Shown: positions 18,001-25,250 of the stretch, piece by piece
Numbering within the stretch: position 1 is the first letter of the stretch
Layout of the letters: each line of letters begins with the position of its first letter
From: an uncultured Collinsella sp.
GTDB lineage: Bacteria; Actinomycetota; Coriobacteriia; Coriobacteriales; Coriobacteriaceae
Length of the DNA: 64,000 bases
Assembly: GCA_934647195.1 (NCBI GenBank)
Contig: CAKUFD010000009.1
Coordinates: forward strand, 48,280 to 112,279
Direction: 5' to 3'
Translations under genes and position numbers: made by a program
Notes under the pieces: model-generated
The model's input: the letters and a program-made list of their open reading frames with translations, nothing else
Told to the model about the DNA's origin: nothing
Databases searched by the model: none

Positions 18001-18650
18001 AGGGCTTCTATCTGGAGTCCAACGCCCAGGCGTCCGAGGCTGTGCGCAGGTTGGACGAGATTTTGAAGTCCGATAAGCCCTATGGTCAGATTCGCTATAT
18101 CAACGAGCTCACGGCACCTGTGCTCGAGGCGCATAAAGAGCTTGTTGCCAAAAAGCGCAACGAGCTTTTGGCCGTCATCGATAAGACAATCGATTCGGTA
18201 AAGCAGTATGCGAACGACCAGGATGGCTTTGTTCGCGTAGCGACGGACGCCGCTGGCGATGCCGATCGCACCGCCGCTTCCATCCGCTCTAACGCGCACG
18301 CTGCAACAACGGCGGTGGGTATCGATGCCCTCAGGCAGCAGCTTGATAGCTGGCGCCACAACGCACTTTCAGAGATTGACCGCGCCGTGGCGGCCGAGCA
18401 GGAGCGCATCGAAACCGAGCGTCGCCGCACGCAGGTGACCGAGGACGGCGAACGCGTGACAAACATCACTCACGCTCACCCCGAGGCAAAGCCCAAACCG
18501 GCAACCAAGGTCAAAGTCGTAACGCTCGCCTCCCTGGCAACAACGGTATACAAGCTTTCTGACGAGCAGGATGTTGATGCCTATCTGGAGCAGCTGCGCG
18601 AGCGCTTGCTCCACGAGCTCGATGGTGTCGACGCCATCCGTTTGGACTAA
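15021..18650 (+). CDS. brxC: BREX P-loop ATPase BrxC
   Basis: This 1209-residue cytoplasmic AAA-type ATPase is a BREX core component. The Walker A motif FFGSGKSHF is at residues 71-79. RLLFMADEVGQFIG (about residues 262-275) fits a Walker B region. The long C-terminal half is helical, with a coiled-coil-like stretch near residues 1030-1150. The start is an ATG with GGAG 7 nt upstream. It ends 8 bp before the pglX start. Length matches the family (about 1200). It is one of the two large ATPases of the locus, the other being BrxL. Confidence 0.95.
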   Translation: MEIRDLFAKDINRSINGVVKVQDNKSESVRQELEEYVVTRELQRHFADFFEVYDRSLDVPTDKVGVWISGFFGSGKSHFLKILSYVLANNEVAGKRVIDYFDGKVEDPMVASKMRRCCDVPTETILFNIDTMGGRWKEGSTIKTALLRAFERVFFEHRGFFGEDLKLAKLEDYIDSCGKTQEFRDAYERACGGSWVEERETYEYRQDDIAPVLMQVMGMSEQAACNWFDGTEDDVIAVDRFVRMVNNYVDARTAQVGGKFRLLFMADEVGQFIGEDVNLMLSLQTLVEELGTKCGGRVWVMVTSQEAIDEVAMVVGDDFSKIQGRFNTRLSLSSSSVDEVIQRRVLDKTQAAKTVLDADYENTSTVLKNLFAFDGSRNDLIGYKSARDFTSSYPFVNYQFKVLPDVMTAIRKHGVKAKHMSTGERSMLSAFQESAQAVQGAEVGLLVPFWRLFDAISKDLEHGVIRVIDRAERAAEDDHGLKPYDVRILKLLYLIRYIDYIKSNVENISILMIDQMDIDKAALKDTVKESLARLVRENYVARQGDTYNFLTDEEQDMARAISETQVDTAQVIESIKKVLFYSVYAAKKLRHGANDFPIDRYVDGSIYGTTNGGMTLNIITLADDLSRASDSELALKSSGQALLVLSNEADYFDVIMNAAKIRKYGQTLNRDQLPPSTQQILANKLKEAAYNEKEATGLIEEALLHARCAVDGRMVEIRSVKPGDVIDQALAKLADTTFNKAGYITDPAQTDDDIRRTLSGQVQQALDGMDEPNARALKEVADFLKVQDQMHQPTTMGDLQRKYQQKPFGWREIDVANVVALLVATQRATVSVGGAVVAPKDRKMLECLRKQADKARVRQRVRMSDTLLKAAADLLRDLTGTPNVPRGEDELVAFAADALQDLREKCTELFRDNYTGITREYPYPGRDVVEKGTSLMSRALEAQHDPQAFLKQLADSEDDLLDWHEDFEPVEAFFTNQKGAFDSGVRFMSLMKGEGFYLESNAQASEAVRRLDEILKSDKPYGQIRYINELTAPVLEAHKELVAKKRNELLAVIDKTIDSVKQYANDQDGFVRVATDAAGDADRTAASIRSNAHAATTAVGIDALRQQLDSWRHNALSEIDRAVAAEQERIETERRRTQVTEDGERVTNITHAHPEAKPKPATKVKVVTLASLATTVYKLSDEQDVDAYLEQLRERLLHELDGVDAIRLD

Positions 18651-18658
18651 GAGAGGGC

Positions 18659-21196
18659 GTGGACAGCGTGAACGATATCGCCATCAAGAACTTCTGCACC
18701 TGGGCGCGCACCGCGCTCATCGAGGGCGTGGTCCAGCGCATGGAGCGCTACGACGTCTCCGAGGGCGCTGAGGCCAGCCTCACTGCCGTGGGCCCGCTCG
18801 TGCTGAGCCCACAGGAGGTCGCCTGGCGCGACGACCTGTTGCTCCTGTGCCGCGAAGAGGGCGCTGCCCGCCTGCGCGACCGTGCCGCCTACACCTGGTT
18901 CAACCGCATTGCTGCCGTGCGCTATATGGAGGCGCACGACTATTTGCCCTCCCGCGTGCGCATGTTCACGCGCCCCGCGGCCGCGGGCGGCTGGGAGCTG
19001 GGCAGCCAGGCCGTGGACGAGGCGCTCGACCTCCAGGTCGAGGGCATCGACCCCGCGCACGTGGCCGAGCTCAAGCAGGCGGGCGAGGACGAGCCGCTGT
19101 TCCGCTACCTGTTCCTGGCGCAGTGCGACGAGCTCTCCGGGTGCCTCCCCGGCGTGTTCCAGCCCGTGGACGCCTGCATGGCCCTGCTGCTGCCCGCGAA
19201 CCTCATGGACCCCGACGGCGTGGTGGGCCGCATGGTGGGCGACATTCCTGAGGAGGACTGGGAGAAGAACGTCCAGATCCTGGGCTGGATGTACCAGTAC
19301 TACAACGCCGAGGTCAAGGACGCCTTCTTCGCCTCCAAGGCCAAGGAGACGCCCGACACCATAGGGCCGGCCACCCAGCTGTTCACGCCCGACTGGATCG
19401 TGCGCTACATGGTGCAGAACTCGCTGGGGCGCCTGTGGATGCTCAACAACCCCGGCAGCGCGCTGCGCGACCAGATGAAGTACTACATCGAGCCCGACGC
19501 GGGGCACGAGGACTTCATCAAGATTGAAGGCCCCGAGGACATCACCCTGTGCGACCCGGCGTGCGGCTCTGCCCACATCCTGGTCTACGCCTTCGAGCTG
19601 CTTGTCGCCATGTACCGCGAGCGCGGCTACCGCGACCGCGACATCCCCGAGCTCATCTTGACCAAGAACCTGGCGGGCATGGAGATCGACCCCCGCGCTG
19701 TCCAGATCGCCGGCCTGGCGCTGGCCATGCGCGCCCGCGAGCTCGACCGCCGCTTCTTTAGGCGCGGCGTGCGCGCGGACATCGCGATCCTGCGTCCCGT
19801 GACCTTTGAGGAGGGCGAGCTTCCCGAGGGCTGCGCCCTCGCGAAGAAGGGGGACCTGCTGGACGCGCTCGCCCACCTGGACGAGGTGGGGTCGCTGCTG
19901 TGCCCGGACCGCACCGACCTGGCCGCGATCCGCGAGGCCATTGCGCTATGCGGGGATGGCGCCGGCGGCCTGTTCGCCGCCACGGCCGCCTCCAAGCTCG
20001 AGCGTGCCCTCGGCGTCTGCGAAAAGCTGGCCCGCAGCTTTGACTGCGTGGTGGCCAACCCGCCCTACATGGGCAGCTCCAGCTTCGGCCCCTTCATGTC
20101 CAGGTGGGTCAAGAAGAGCTACCCCGACGTGAAGAGCGACCTGTTCTCCAGCTTTGTCGTTCGTATGTTCAATCTCGCCAAGGACCACGGCGAGTGCGGC
20201 GTCATGTCGCCTTTCGTCTGGATGTTCATCGGTAGCTACGAGAAGCTCCGCAACGAGATTATCGACAACAGGACGCTGACTTCTCTCATCCAGCTTGAGT
20301 ACTCGGGCTTCGCTGGCGCGACTGTGCCCATCTGCACCTACACGTTCCACAACTCATTCATCAAGGGCTACAAGGGCGGCTATGTGCGCCTTTCGGACTT
20401 CGTTGGTGCTTCCGTTCAGGCCCCGAAGGCCCTCGAGGCGATCCGAAACCCCGACTGCGGCTGGTTCTACCGCCGCGACGCCGAGACCTTCAAGCAGATC
20501 CCCGGCACCCCCATTGCCTACTGGCTTGGACAAGGGGCGCAGCTTTCGTTCAAAGAAGGAATGCCATTGTCTGCAATCAGTTCGCTTGCACAGGGGTTAA
20601 AGTGCGGAGATACCGACCTCTTTGTTCGTTGCTGGTTTGAGTGTTCTCGTCGGGACACCCTAGACGTTACGGGAGACCCGTCTCAGATCAAGTGGCATTT
20701 TATGCTTGACGGGGGCGACTACAGGAAATGGTCGGGGAATCAGATTGATGTTGTTAATTGGTCGGATGACGGACGTGAGATTAAGACCAATAGGGACAAA
20801 AGTGGAAAGGTTAAATCTCGCGTCCAAAACGAGAGGTTTTATCATAAAAATGGAGCTCTAACCTGGTCTGCGCTTACTAGTGGTCCAATTAGCGTTCGAG
20901 CCTGTTCGGACAACTCGCTTTGTGGCGGAGCGGGTTATTACATTGTTCCGGCGGACCAAGAGGAAAGATTTTTCATTCTCGGTTTGCTTAATAGTTCTAC
21001 GGCGCAATATCTCAAGCTGGCGTTGAGCCCGACTCTTAATAATGAAGTTGGAGACCTTAAACGCATTCCTGTTCACGGACTAGGCTCTTCTGGCGATGAG
21101 ATTGCAAAAATGGTTCAAGAATCTCTTTGGGCATCGGGGTCCGATTGGGACTCGTTCGAGACCTCCTGGGATTTCAAGCGTCATCCACTTCTCTAA
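18659..21196 (+). CDS. pglX: BREX adenine-specific DNA methyltransferase PglX, N-terminal part (methylase and target recognition)
   Basis: PglX methylates adenine in a non-palindromic site, marking host DNA for BREX. This 845-residue frame carries the SAM-binding motif DPACGS (residues 299-304) and the catalytic NPPY (467-470), followed by the target-recognition region. It stops directly after SWDFKRHPLL, a point inside normal single-chain PglX proteins of about 1200 residues. The missing C-terminal part is found at 25251-26219. GTG 18668 is an alternative start with better spacing from GAGAGG. Composition is very GC-rich to about 20520, then clearly more AT-rich, as if the recognition region had been exchanged. 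Whether the two parts work together as a split enzyme is inference. Confidence 0.9.
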   Translation: MDSVNDIAIKNFCTWARTALIEGVVQRMERYDVSEGAEASLTAVGPLVLSPQEVAWRDDLLLLCREEGAARLRDRAAYTWFNRIAAVRYMEAHDYLPSRVRMFTRPAAAGGWELGSQAVDEALDLQVEGIDPAHVAELKQAGEDEPLFRYLFLAQCDELSGCLPGVFQPVDACMALLLPANLMDPDGVVGRMVGDIPEEDWEKNVQILGWMYQYYNAEVKDAFFASKAKETPDTIGPATQLFTPDWIVRYMVQNSLGRLWMLNNPGSALRDQMKYYIEPDAGHEDFIKIEGPEDITLCDPACGSAHILVYAFELLVAMYRERGYRDRDIPELILTKNLAGMEIDPRAVQIAGLALAMRARELDRRFFRRGVRADIAILRPVTFEEGELPEGCALAKKGDLLDALAHLDEVGSLLCPDRTDLAAIREAIALCGDGAGGLFAATAASKLERALGVCEKLARSFDCVVANPPYMGSSSFGPFMSRWVKKSYPDVKSDLFSSFVVRMFNLAKDHGECGVMSPFVWMFIGSYEKLRNEIIDNRTLTSLIQLEYSGFAGATVPICTYTFHNSFIKGYKGGYVRLSDFVGASVQAPKALEAIRNPDCGWFYRRDAETFKQIPGTPIAYWLGQGAQLSFKEGMPLSAISSLAQGLKCGDTDLFVRCWFECSRRDTLDVTGDPSQIKWHFMLDGGDYRKWSGNQIDVVNWSDDGREIKTNRDKSGKVKSRVQNERFYHKNGALTWSALTSGPISVRACSDNSLCGGAGYYIVPADQEERFFILGLLNSSTAQYLKLALSPTLNNEVGDLKRIPVHGLGSSGDEIAKMVQESLWASGSDWDSFETSWDFKRHPLL

Positions 21197-21217
21197 TTAT
21201 TATTGAAAGGAACTTAA

Positions 21218-21787
21218 ATGCGCGCTTTTAAGGTGGCTTCCGTTATCGCGGCCAATCTTGAAAACAAATCCAAGATCAAAGAGCTGTTCATGCCCTTGCT
21301 CAAATCTAAAGATGACGCAGAAATGCCATTAATCTACGACTTCGATGAATTTGAAAGAACGGCGGATGCAAAGATGCTGACTCGATTGGCTCTTGATATC
21401 TGCGATCTTCGCTTGGAAATCGGCGCGGTCCATTCATTTGAGAAGAATCATTGCTTCATGCTGTTGGTCGGCGGTACTTTGGGTGTGGGGTCGGACGTTG
21501 CGGCGTTTTCTACAGGGCTCCAAAAGGAGATAGCCGTTAAGCTCGATAATAAAAAATGGTCTCCCATTTATTCGAATAGTGTTGAGGTGCTGTCAGCTTA
21601 TCGACCTGTCGAAGAGCTTGTTGTTGGCTCATGTTCGTATTGCTTGGCCAGCACGGGTGACGTATATGCTGATAAAGAATCGTTGCCGGAAACCAGCGAG
21701 ACGAACTCTAAACTATACAAAGCAGCCTGCGATGCAATGGAGCGGTATTTTGGAGGCTATTTCGATACGGATAGTTTTGTTCTATAG
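21218..21787 (+). CDS. Unknown protein directly behind the pglX N-terminal part
   Basis: This 189-residue soluble protein is not recognised. It follows the pglX stop by 21 bp with an excellent ribosome binding site (AAAGGA, 7 nt before ATG), so it is expressed with pglX. It is predicted mixed alpha/beta, with hydrophobic stretches such as HCFMLLVGGTLGVGSDVAAF but no clear membrane helix or signal peptide. Its base composition is more AT-rich than the chromosome, like the adjacent recognition region of pglX, suggesting both arrived together. Its position hints at a role tied to that pglX allele, for example an anti-restriction or accessory factor; nothing in the sequence proves this. Confidence 0.7.
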   Translation: MRAFKVASVIAANLENKSKIKELFMPLLKSKDDAEMPLIYDFDEFERTADAKMLTRLALDICDLRLEIGAVHSFEKNHCFMLLVGGTLGVGSDVAAFSTGLQKEIAVKLDNKKWSPIYSNSVEVLSAYRPVEELVVGSCSYCLASTGDVYADKESLPETSETNSKLYKAACDAMERYFGGYFDTDSFVL

Positions 21788-21847
21788 GAATCAATGCCCA
21801 GATAAGTCTGTAGGTGTCTGATTTACCTCATTCATTTCTGGACTGAT

Positions 21848-22290
21848 ATGAATGAACAGCGTCGCCTTCAAGCGCTCCTGTATCTGGGCACATGTCGTGT
21901 TCATCGAGGGCATCTTTCCATGTTGATCGGCGTGAAGGCTTGCTCCATCCTCGTTTGTGCCTTTGGTGCCGGTGCCGTGCGCCGCACGCACGGCCGCTGC
22001 GACATTCCCGAGTTCATCCTGCCCAAGAACCTGATGAGCATGGGGCTCGACCCCTGTGCATGACTGACTTGCTACGTAGCTTCGATTGCATGATGGCCAA
22101 GCCTGCCCTATAGGGGTGGCTTCAGCTTCGGTCTCTTTACGCCCGGCCTTCGTGCCATCCCGGATGATGCTCGGACTTTAAATGTTGAGGAATTGGTTTT
22201 GTCTAGTCGCGATTTGACGGAGCGTAATCGCGACTTGTTTGAAGCCTTCTGGGTTTTAAACGCTGCCCGCTTATCTAAGGGTGAAACAAC
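21848..22290 (+). pseudogene. Decayed second copy of the pglX N-terminal part
   Basis: Four short blocks match the live pglX in the same order. Block 1 (from 21854) matches the gene start: FKRSCIWAHVVFIEGI against IKNFCTWARTALIEGV. Block 2 (21927-22063) matches the SAM region: CDIPEFILPKNLMSMGLDP against RDIPELILTKNLAGMEIDP. Block 3 (22072-22135) matches the catalytic region: RSFDCMMAKPAL-stop against RSFDCVVANPPYM. Block 4 (about 22170-22275) matches the end: RDLFEAFWVLNAARL against WDSFETSWDFKRHPL. Large deletions separate the blocks, the frames are broken and NPPY is destroyed. It ends where the live copy ends and is followed at once by another unknown gene. Confidence 0.85.
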
Positions 22291-23253
22291 ATGAGACTAT
22301 CGAGAACAATTGTAATCGCTTCATTTATCACTACTGTCATTTCGTTCATCCTCTATATAAGCCCTCTAAATGCAATTATTTTGACAGATGAGCAAATGAA
22401 CGAGGCCTTGCTGGCAGTTTTTGGCGCGGGAATATCATCCCTGTTTGTTGGGATAATTGAATACGGCGATCGACGCCGGGAGCTTGAAGACCGTTTTTTA
22501 TTTGGTATTGAGCCGTTGTTGTCTGCATTGGGCGGATTGGATGGATGCTGTATTGGATCTCTGTCCATGCCCGAAGACACCCTAGAGCTTCTTCTGGCTT
22601 ATTACAAGGAAGAGGAGACGCGCGCTTTCCGGCTGTCTCTCAAATTGGATGCCAAGCACGAAAAAAGGGATTGTTTAATTCAGGCAATTGAACATTGCGA
22701 GAAGGACGAGTGCGAACGTTACTACTTAGATAAAACTTCTTCAACGCGACGATACCTAATCCGTTTGGAGGGTGAAATTCAAGAGTCGGCAGGGCGTTAT
22801 CTCCGATTGGCAGAAAAGCTTCCCCCCGAAGACGACGTTTACATTTTGAAATCAAAGTTCGCATACTTCCCTGCCACATGGAAGCTAAGGCAAATGACTG
22901 CTATTGCTAATAAAATCAATGCGATTCGCGATGATTATCAGGATATCATCGGGCAATGTCGTTGTTTCAACCATGGAGATTGCGGTTACTCCTATCTGCT
23001 TGATGCTATCAAGAAGAACGAAAAGGCACAGACTCGATACGACCGAGAAGGGATGGCTCGATCAGATCGTGCTGCCTATGAGCTCTATACGTTGGTTTAT
23101 GAGTTTGCTAAAGATGTCGCTCGCCGTATGCAGAAAAGTATGAAGAGGAGCCTTGGTGGGTGTAGACACGATAAGAATATAAGCACTCTAAACCGCATGT
23201 TGGACAATAGCTCTGGTTGGGTTGATTTGACGGCGCTGCCTGGCTCAAAGTGA
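22291..23253 (+). CDS. Unknown membrane-anchored protein
   Basis: This 320-residue protein is not recognised. Two hydrophobic helices lie at residues 7-27 (TIVIASFITTVISFILYISP) and about 37-58 (EALLAVFGAGISSLFVGIIE). A long soluble, charged helical domain (60-320) follows, with cysteine/histidine clusters such as CRCFNHGDCGYSY and CRHDK. The topology suggests a cytoplasmic effector tethered to the inner membrane, which would suit an abortive-infection role; this is a guess. It starts after AAGGGTG, immediately behind the decayed pglX copy, and is more AT-rich than the surrounding chromosome. Confidence 0.65.
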   Translation: MRLSRTIVIASFITTVISFILYISPLNAIILTDEQMNEALLAVFGAGISSLFVGIIEYGDRRRELEDRFLFGIEPLLSALGGLDGCCIGSLSMPEDTLELLLAYYKEEETRAFRLSLKLDAKHEKRDCLIQAIEHCEKDECERYYLDKTSSTRRYLIRLEGEIQESAGRYLRLAEKLPPEDDVYILKSKFAYFPATWKLRQMTAIANKINAIRDDYQDIIGQCRCFNHGDCGYSYLLDAIKKNEKAQTRYDREGMARSDRAAYELYTLVYEFAKDVARRMQKSMKRSLGGCRHDKNISTLNRMLDNSSGWVDLTALPGSK

Positions 23254-23471
23254 GATAGCGAGAGGATGCTCCTCTAAATTCTACGGAAGCTAACGTAAAT
23301 GAGACGACGAACCTCAAGGCAAGGCTAGAGGTGGTGCGTCACGACGTATTCGCTTGAGTGTTCAGCTGTAAATAGGTATTTGTAACTAGGTTAAAATCAA
23401 ACCTGTTGTTTCATCAAGTACGCCGGAGAGCGCAATGGGTAACACATCGAAAAAAGCTCGGCCGTTTTGCA

Positions 23472-23507
23472 AGAGGGCTTCTCTTTACGGGACGCCCTCT
23501 ATTTTTA
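23472..23507 (+). terminator. Probable intrinsic terminator within the pglX insert
   Basis: AGAGGGC and GCCCTCT arms with a 15-nt loop are followed by ATTTTTAT. It lies about 220 bp after the 320-residue protein. Confidence 0.6.
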
Positions 23508-23570
23508 TACCGCGGCAATCTGAAAACATTGCATTGCCGGCTGCTGCATTTATTCATTTCCAACGGTCGT

Positions 23571-23631
23571 AGCTCAATACCTAACGCTCACATTTGTTGC
23601 TCAACAGACGGAAAGACTGATGGTGTTAAGT
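23571..23631. repeat. BREX-locus leader repeat, copy 2
   Basis: It is built from AGCTCA, an ACGCTC block, TTGTTGCTCAACA at 23594-23606 and TGGTGTTAAGT. It matches copy 3 at 25017-25074 over its whole length with small gaps, and copy 1 over the first half. It lies 178 bp before the next gene. Confidence 0.6.
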
Positions 23632-23660
23632 AGTTGTATGCGGGTTTGATTTACAACCAC

Positions 23661-23694
23661 AGTCAAACCGCTGCGGGGTCAAGTCAACCGCTGC
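23661..23694. repeat. Direct repeat upstream of the 193-residue gene
   Basis: AGTCAAACCGCTGC (23661-23674) and AGTCAACCGCTGC (23682-23694) recur at a 21-bp pitch, two helical turns. This is a plausible regulator site about 90-120 bp upstream of the gene at 23784. The rest of 23254-23783 holds no convincing gene. Confidence 0.45.
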
Positions 23695-23783
23695 AAAGGG
23701 ACGTGGGGCTTCTTGCTACATCAGATGGGATTGACCACGGACTTAGCATTCCAGATGTTTCGACGGATTTGAGAGGATAGCTC

Positions 23784-24365
23784 ATGGCAAATGTCTGCAA
23801 TCAATCACTGTATATCGTCGCTTCATGTGACGATGATTACCGCGACCTTCTCGTAGGGATGCTGGGAACTCTCAAAAAGTGCATTAACGCGAGCGATGCG
23901 GATAAAACAAACAATCTGGGTTCATGCAGGGAAGTAATGAGAGAAATCAACAATGCAATGACGCAATACAATCCACTTTGCTTGCTTAGCCAGGAGCCCG
24001 ATTCTTCTTCTGTAAGCCTGGGCTCTGTTGAATTTGGTTATATAGAGACATATCCGTTTGTGGGGATATCTATGTACCTCGATTGGGGTCCCAGCTTCAA
24101 TGTCCAAAAGTATTGCAACACTCTTGATCCTTCGAAGTACGGTTTTGCCTCGATTAACGGTGGCGAATACATGTGTTCGCAAGGCGATGAGATTGCCTTT
24201 ATCCAGACTGGCCCAAAGATGGCGGATCCTTTTTCAGGCGGTCTTGACCGCAGGGAATTCGTTAAGATGAGAAAAAGCGCTAGAGAAAGGAAGTCAAACG
24301 AATTGTCCGCTCTTGCGCTTCTGACGCTGTTTAACTACGAATCAATTTCCGACTATTTTTGGTGA
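23784..24365 (+). CDS. Unknown protein in the pglX insert
   Basis: This 193-residue protein is not recognised. It starts at an ATG after GAGAGGAT and is soluble with no signal peptide. It has cysteines scattered through the chain and an aromatic core (FGYIETYPFVGISMYLDWGPS) like that of a compact alpha/beta domain, followed by a basic stretch (MRKSARERKSN) and a hydrophobic end (ESISDYFW). It has its own leader with repeats and is AT-rich relative to the chromosome, consistent with acquired cargo. No function is assigned. Confidence 0.6.
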   Translation: MANVCNQSLYIVASCDDDYRDLLVGMLGTLKKCINASDADKTNNLGSCREVMREINNAMTQYNPLCLLSQEPDSSSVSLGSVEFGYIETYPFVGISMYLDWGPSFNVQKYCNTLDPSKYGFASINGGEYMCSQGDEIAFIQTGPKMADPFSGGLDRREFVKMRKSARERKSNELSALALLTLFNYESISDYFW

Positions 24366-24427
24366 GCTCATGATTCGGACTTTGGCTCCAGCGCTCCCGT
24401 AGCGGAGGAATATAAACTGGTCGACGT

Positions 24428-24838
24428 GTGACCGATGCTTTCGGAGCAGATCTTGTCGTTCCGCGCGAGCGCATCGACAAGGCCCTTCGCCCCTTGTTGC
24501 GTAAGGGTGATCTGACGGGCCTGATGCTCGCTAGCCTTTGCGCCTGCAACAAGGCTCTCATGGTGGATAATCCCGGGGACAACAAGTACACCGTTTCTTA
24601 CGACACGCGCCTCGCCAAGGGCATTCCCCGCTTCTTCGATCTGGTTGTGCACCTTATCTGGCGTTTGCGCCAGCCCCTGAGGTCGCTCAGGAGCTGTCCC
24701 TTTGACATCAGCTTTATTTCGGCACGAAACATCGATTTGGACCAGATGGTTGACGGGGAAGTGTTTTTCGTTGCCGGGGCTCAGGAGTATCCCGGAGCTA
24801 TGACCGTGACCGACGCGCCTGTAATTGACCTCTCGTAA
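24428..24838 (+). CDS. Unknown short protein or gene remnant
   Basis: The 136-codon frame opens at GTG with no ribosome binding site at normal spacing; a GGAGG lies about 20 bases upstream. GC content returns to the chromosomal level here, unlike the two preceding genes. A strong terminator follows 22 bp after the stop, which suggests that this is the true 3' end of a gene whose 5' part has been lost or altered. The product is not recognised; blocks include FFDLVVHLIWRLRQPL and DLDQMVDGEVFFVAG. It could be a 3' fragment left by the rearrangement that split pglX. Confidence 0.35.
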   Translation: MTDAFGADLVVPRERIDKALRPLLRKGDLTGLMLASLCACNKALMVDNPGDNKYTVSYDTRLAKGIPRFFDLVVHLIWRLRQPLRSLRSCPFDISFISARNIDLDQMVDGEVFFVAGAQEYPGAMTVTDAPVIDLS

Positions 24839-24860
24839 GACGAGCTCTCTGTGCCATCTA

Positions 24861-24909
24861 AGCTGCCTCCCATTCCCGTGTCGAGGAATGAGAGGCAGCT
24901 TTGCTTTTG
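24861..24909 (+). terminator. Intrinsic terminator before the pglX C-terminal part
   Basis: AGCTGCCTC-CATTCC and GGAATG-GAGGCAGCT form a long stem with an 8-nt loop, followed by TTGCTTTT. If active, transcription from the upstream genes does not reach the pglX C-terminal part, so that part needs a promoter of its own within 24910-25250. That stretch otherwise holds only leader repeat copy 3. Confidence 0.75.
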
Positions 24910-25016
24910 GTCCTTGGGGCCCATTATTCGAGGTCGCCGGCCGGCTTTATCATGAGCTGGCGAGCGTTTCGTTCTAGCGGGGGTAGAGTGCCCGTTCTGA
25001 CTCGTGCATATTAAAG

Positions 25017-25074
25017 AGCTCATGCTACCGTTCGGACTTGCTGCTCAACAAATAGCGCGGCTGGTGGGTTAAGT
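25017..25074. repeat. BREX-locus leader repeat, copy 3 (upstream of the pglX C-terminal part)
   Basis: AGCTCA, a CCGTTC block, TTGCTGCTCAACA at 25038-25050 and TGGTGGGTTAAGT appear in the same order as in copy 2. It lies about 200 bp upstream of the start at 25251. Confidence 0.6.
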
Positions 25075-25250
25075 TAATGCATGTGGCCGGCGGGCGCGGG
25101 GCCCGGCTGCAATAGGTGGGCCCCAAAATGGCGCGATGAATACTCCGGACATGGCACCAGGCGTCACGCGGTCAGGTATGCTTATTACTGCTGGCCCGAA
25201 TGCGTTTATGCGGGGTTTTAATCAGTCTTGATCGGGGATTGGATAGAGAT

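Noticed and set aside
23406..23633. A 75-codon frame in the insert
   Set aside because: It runs through a terminator and a leader repeat, has no ribosome binding site and an unlikely composition.
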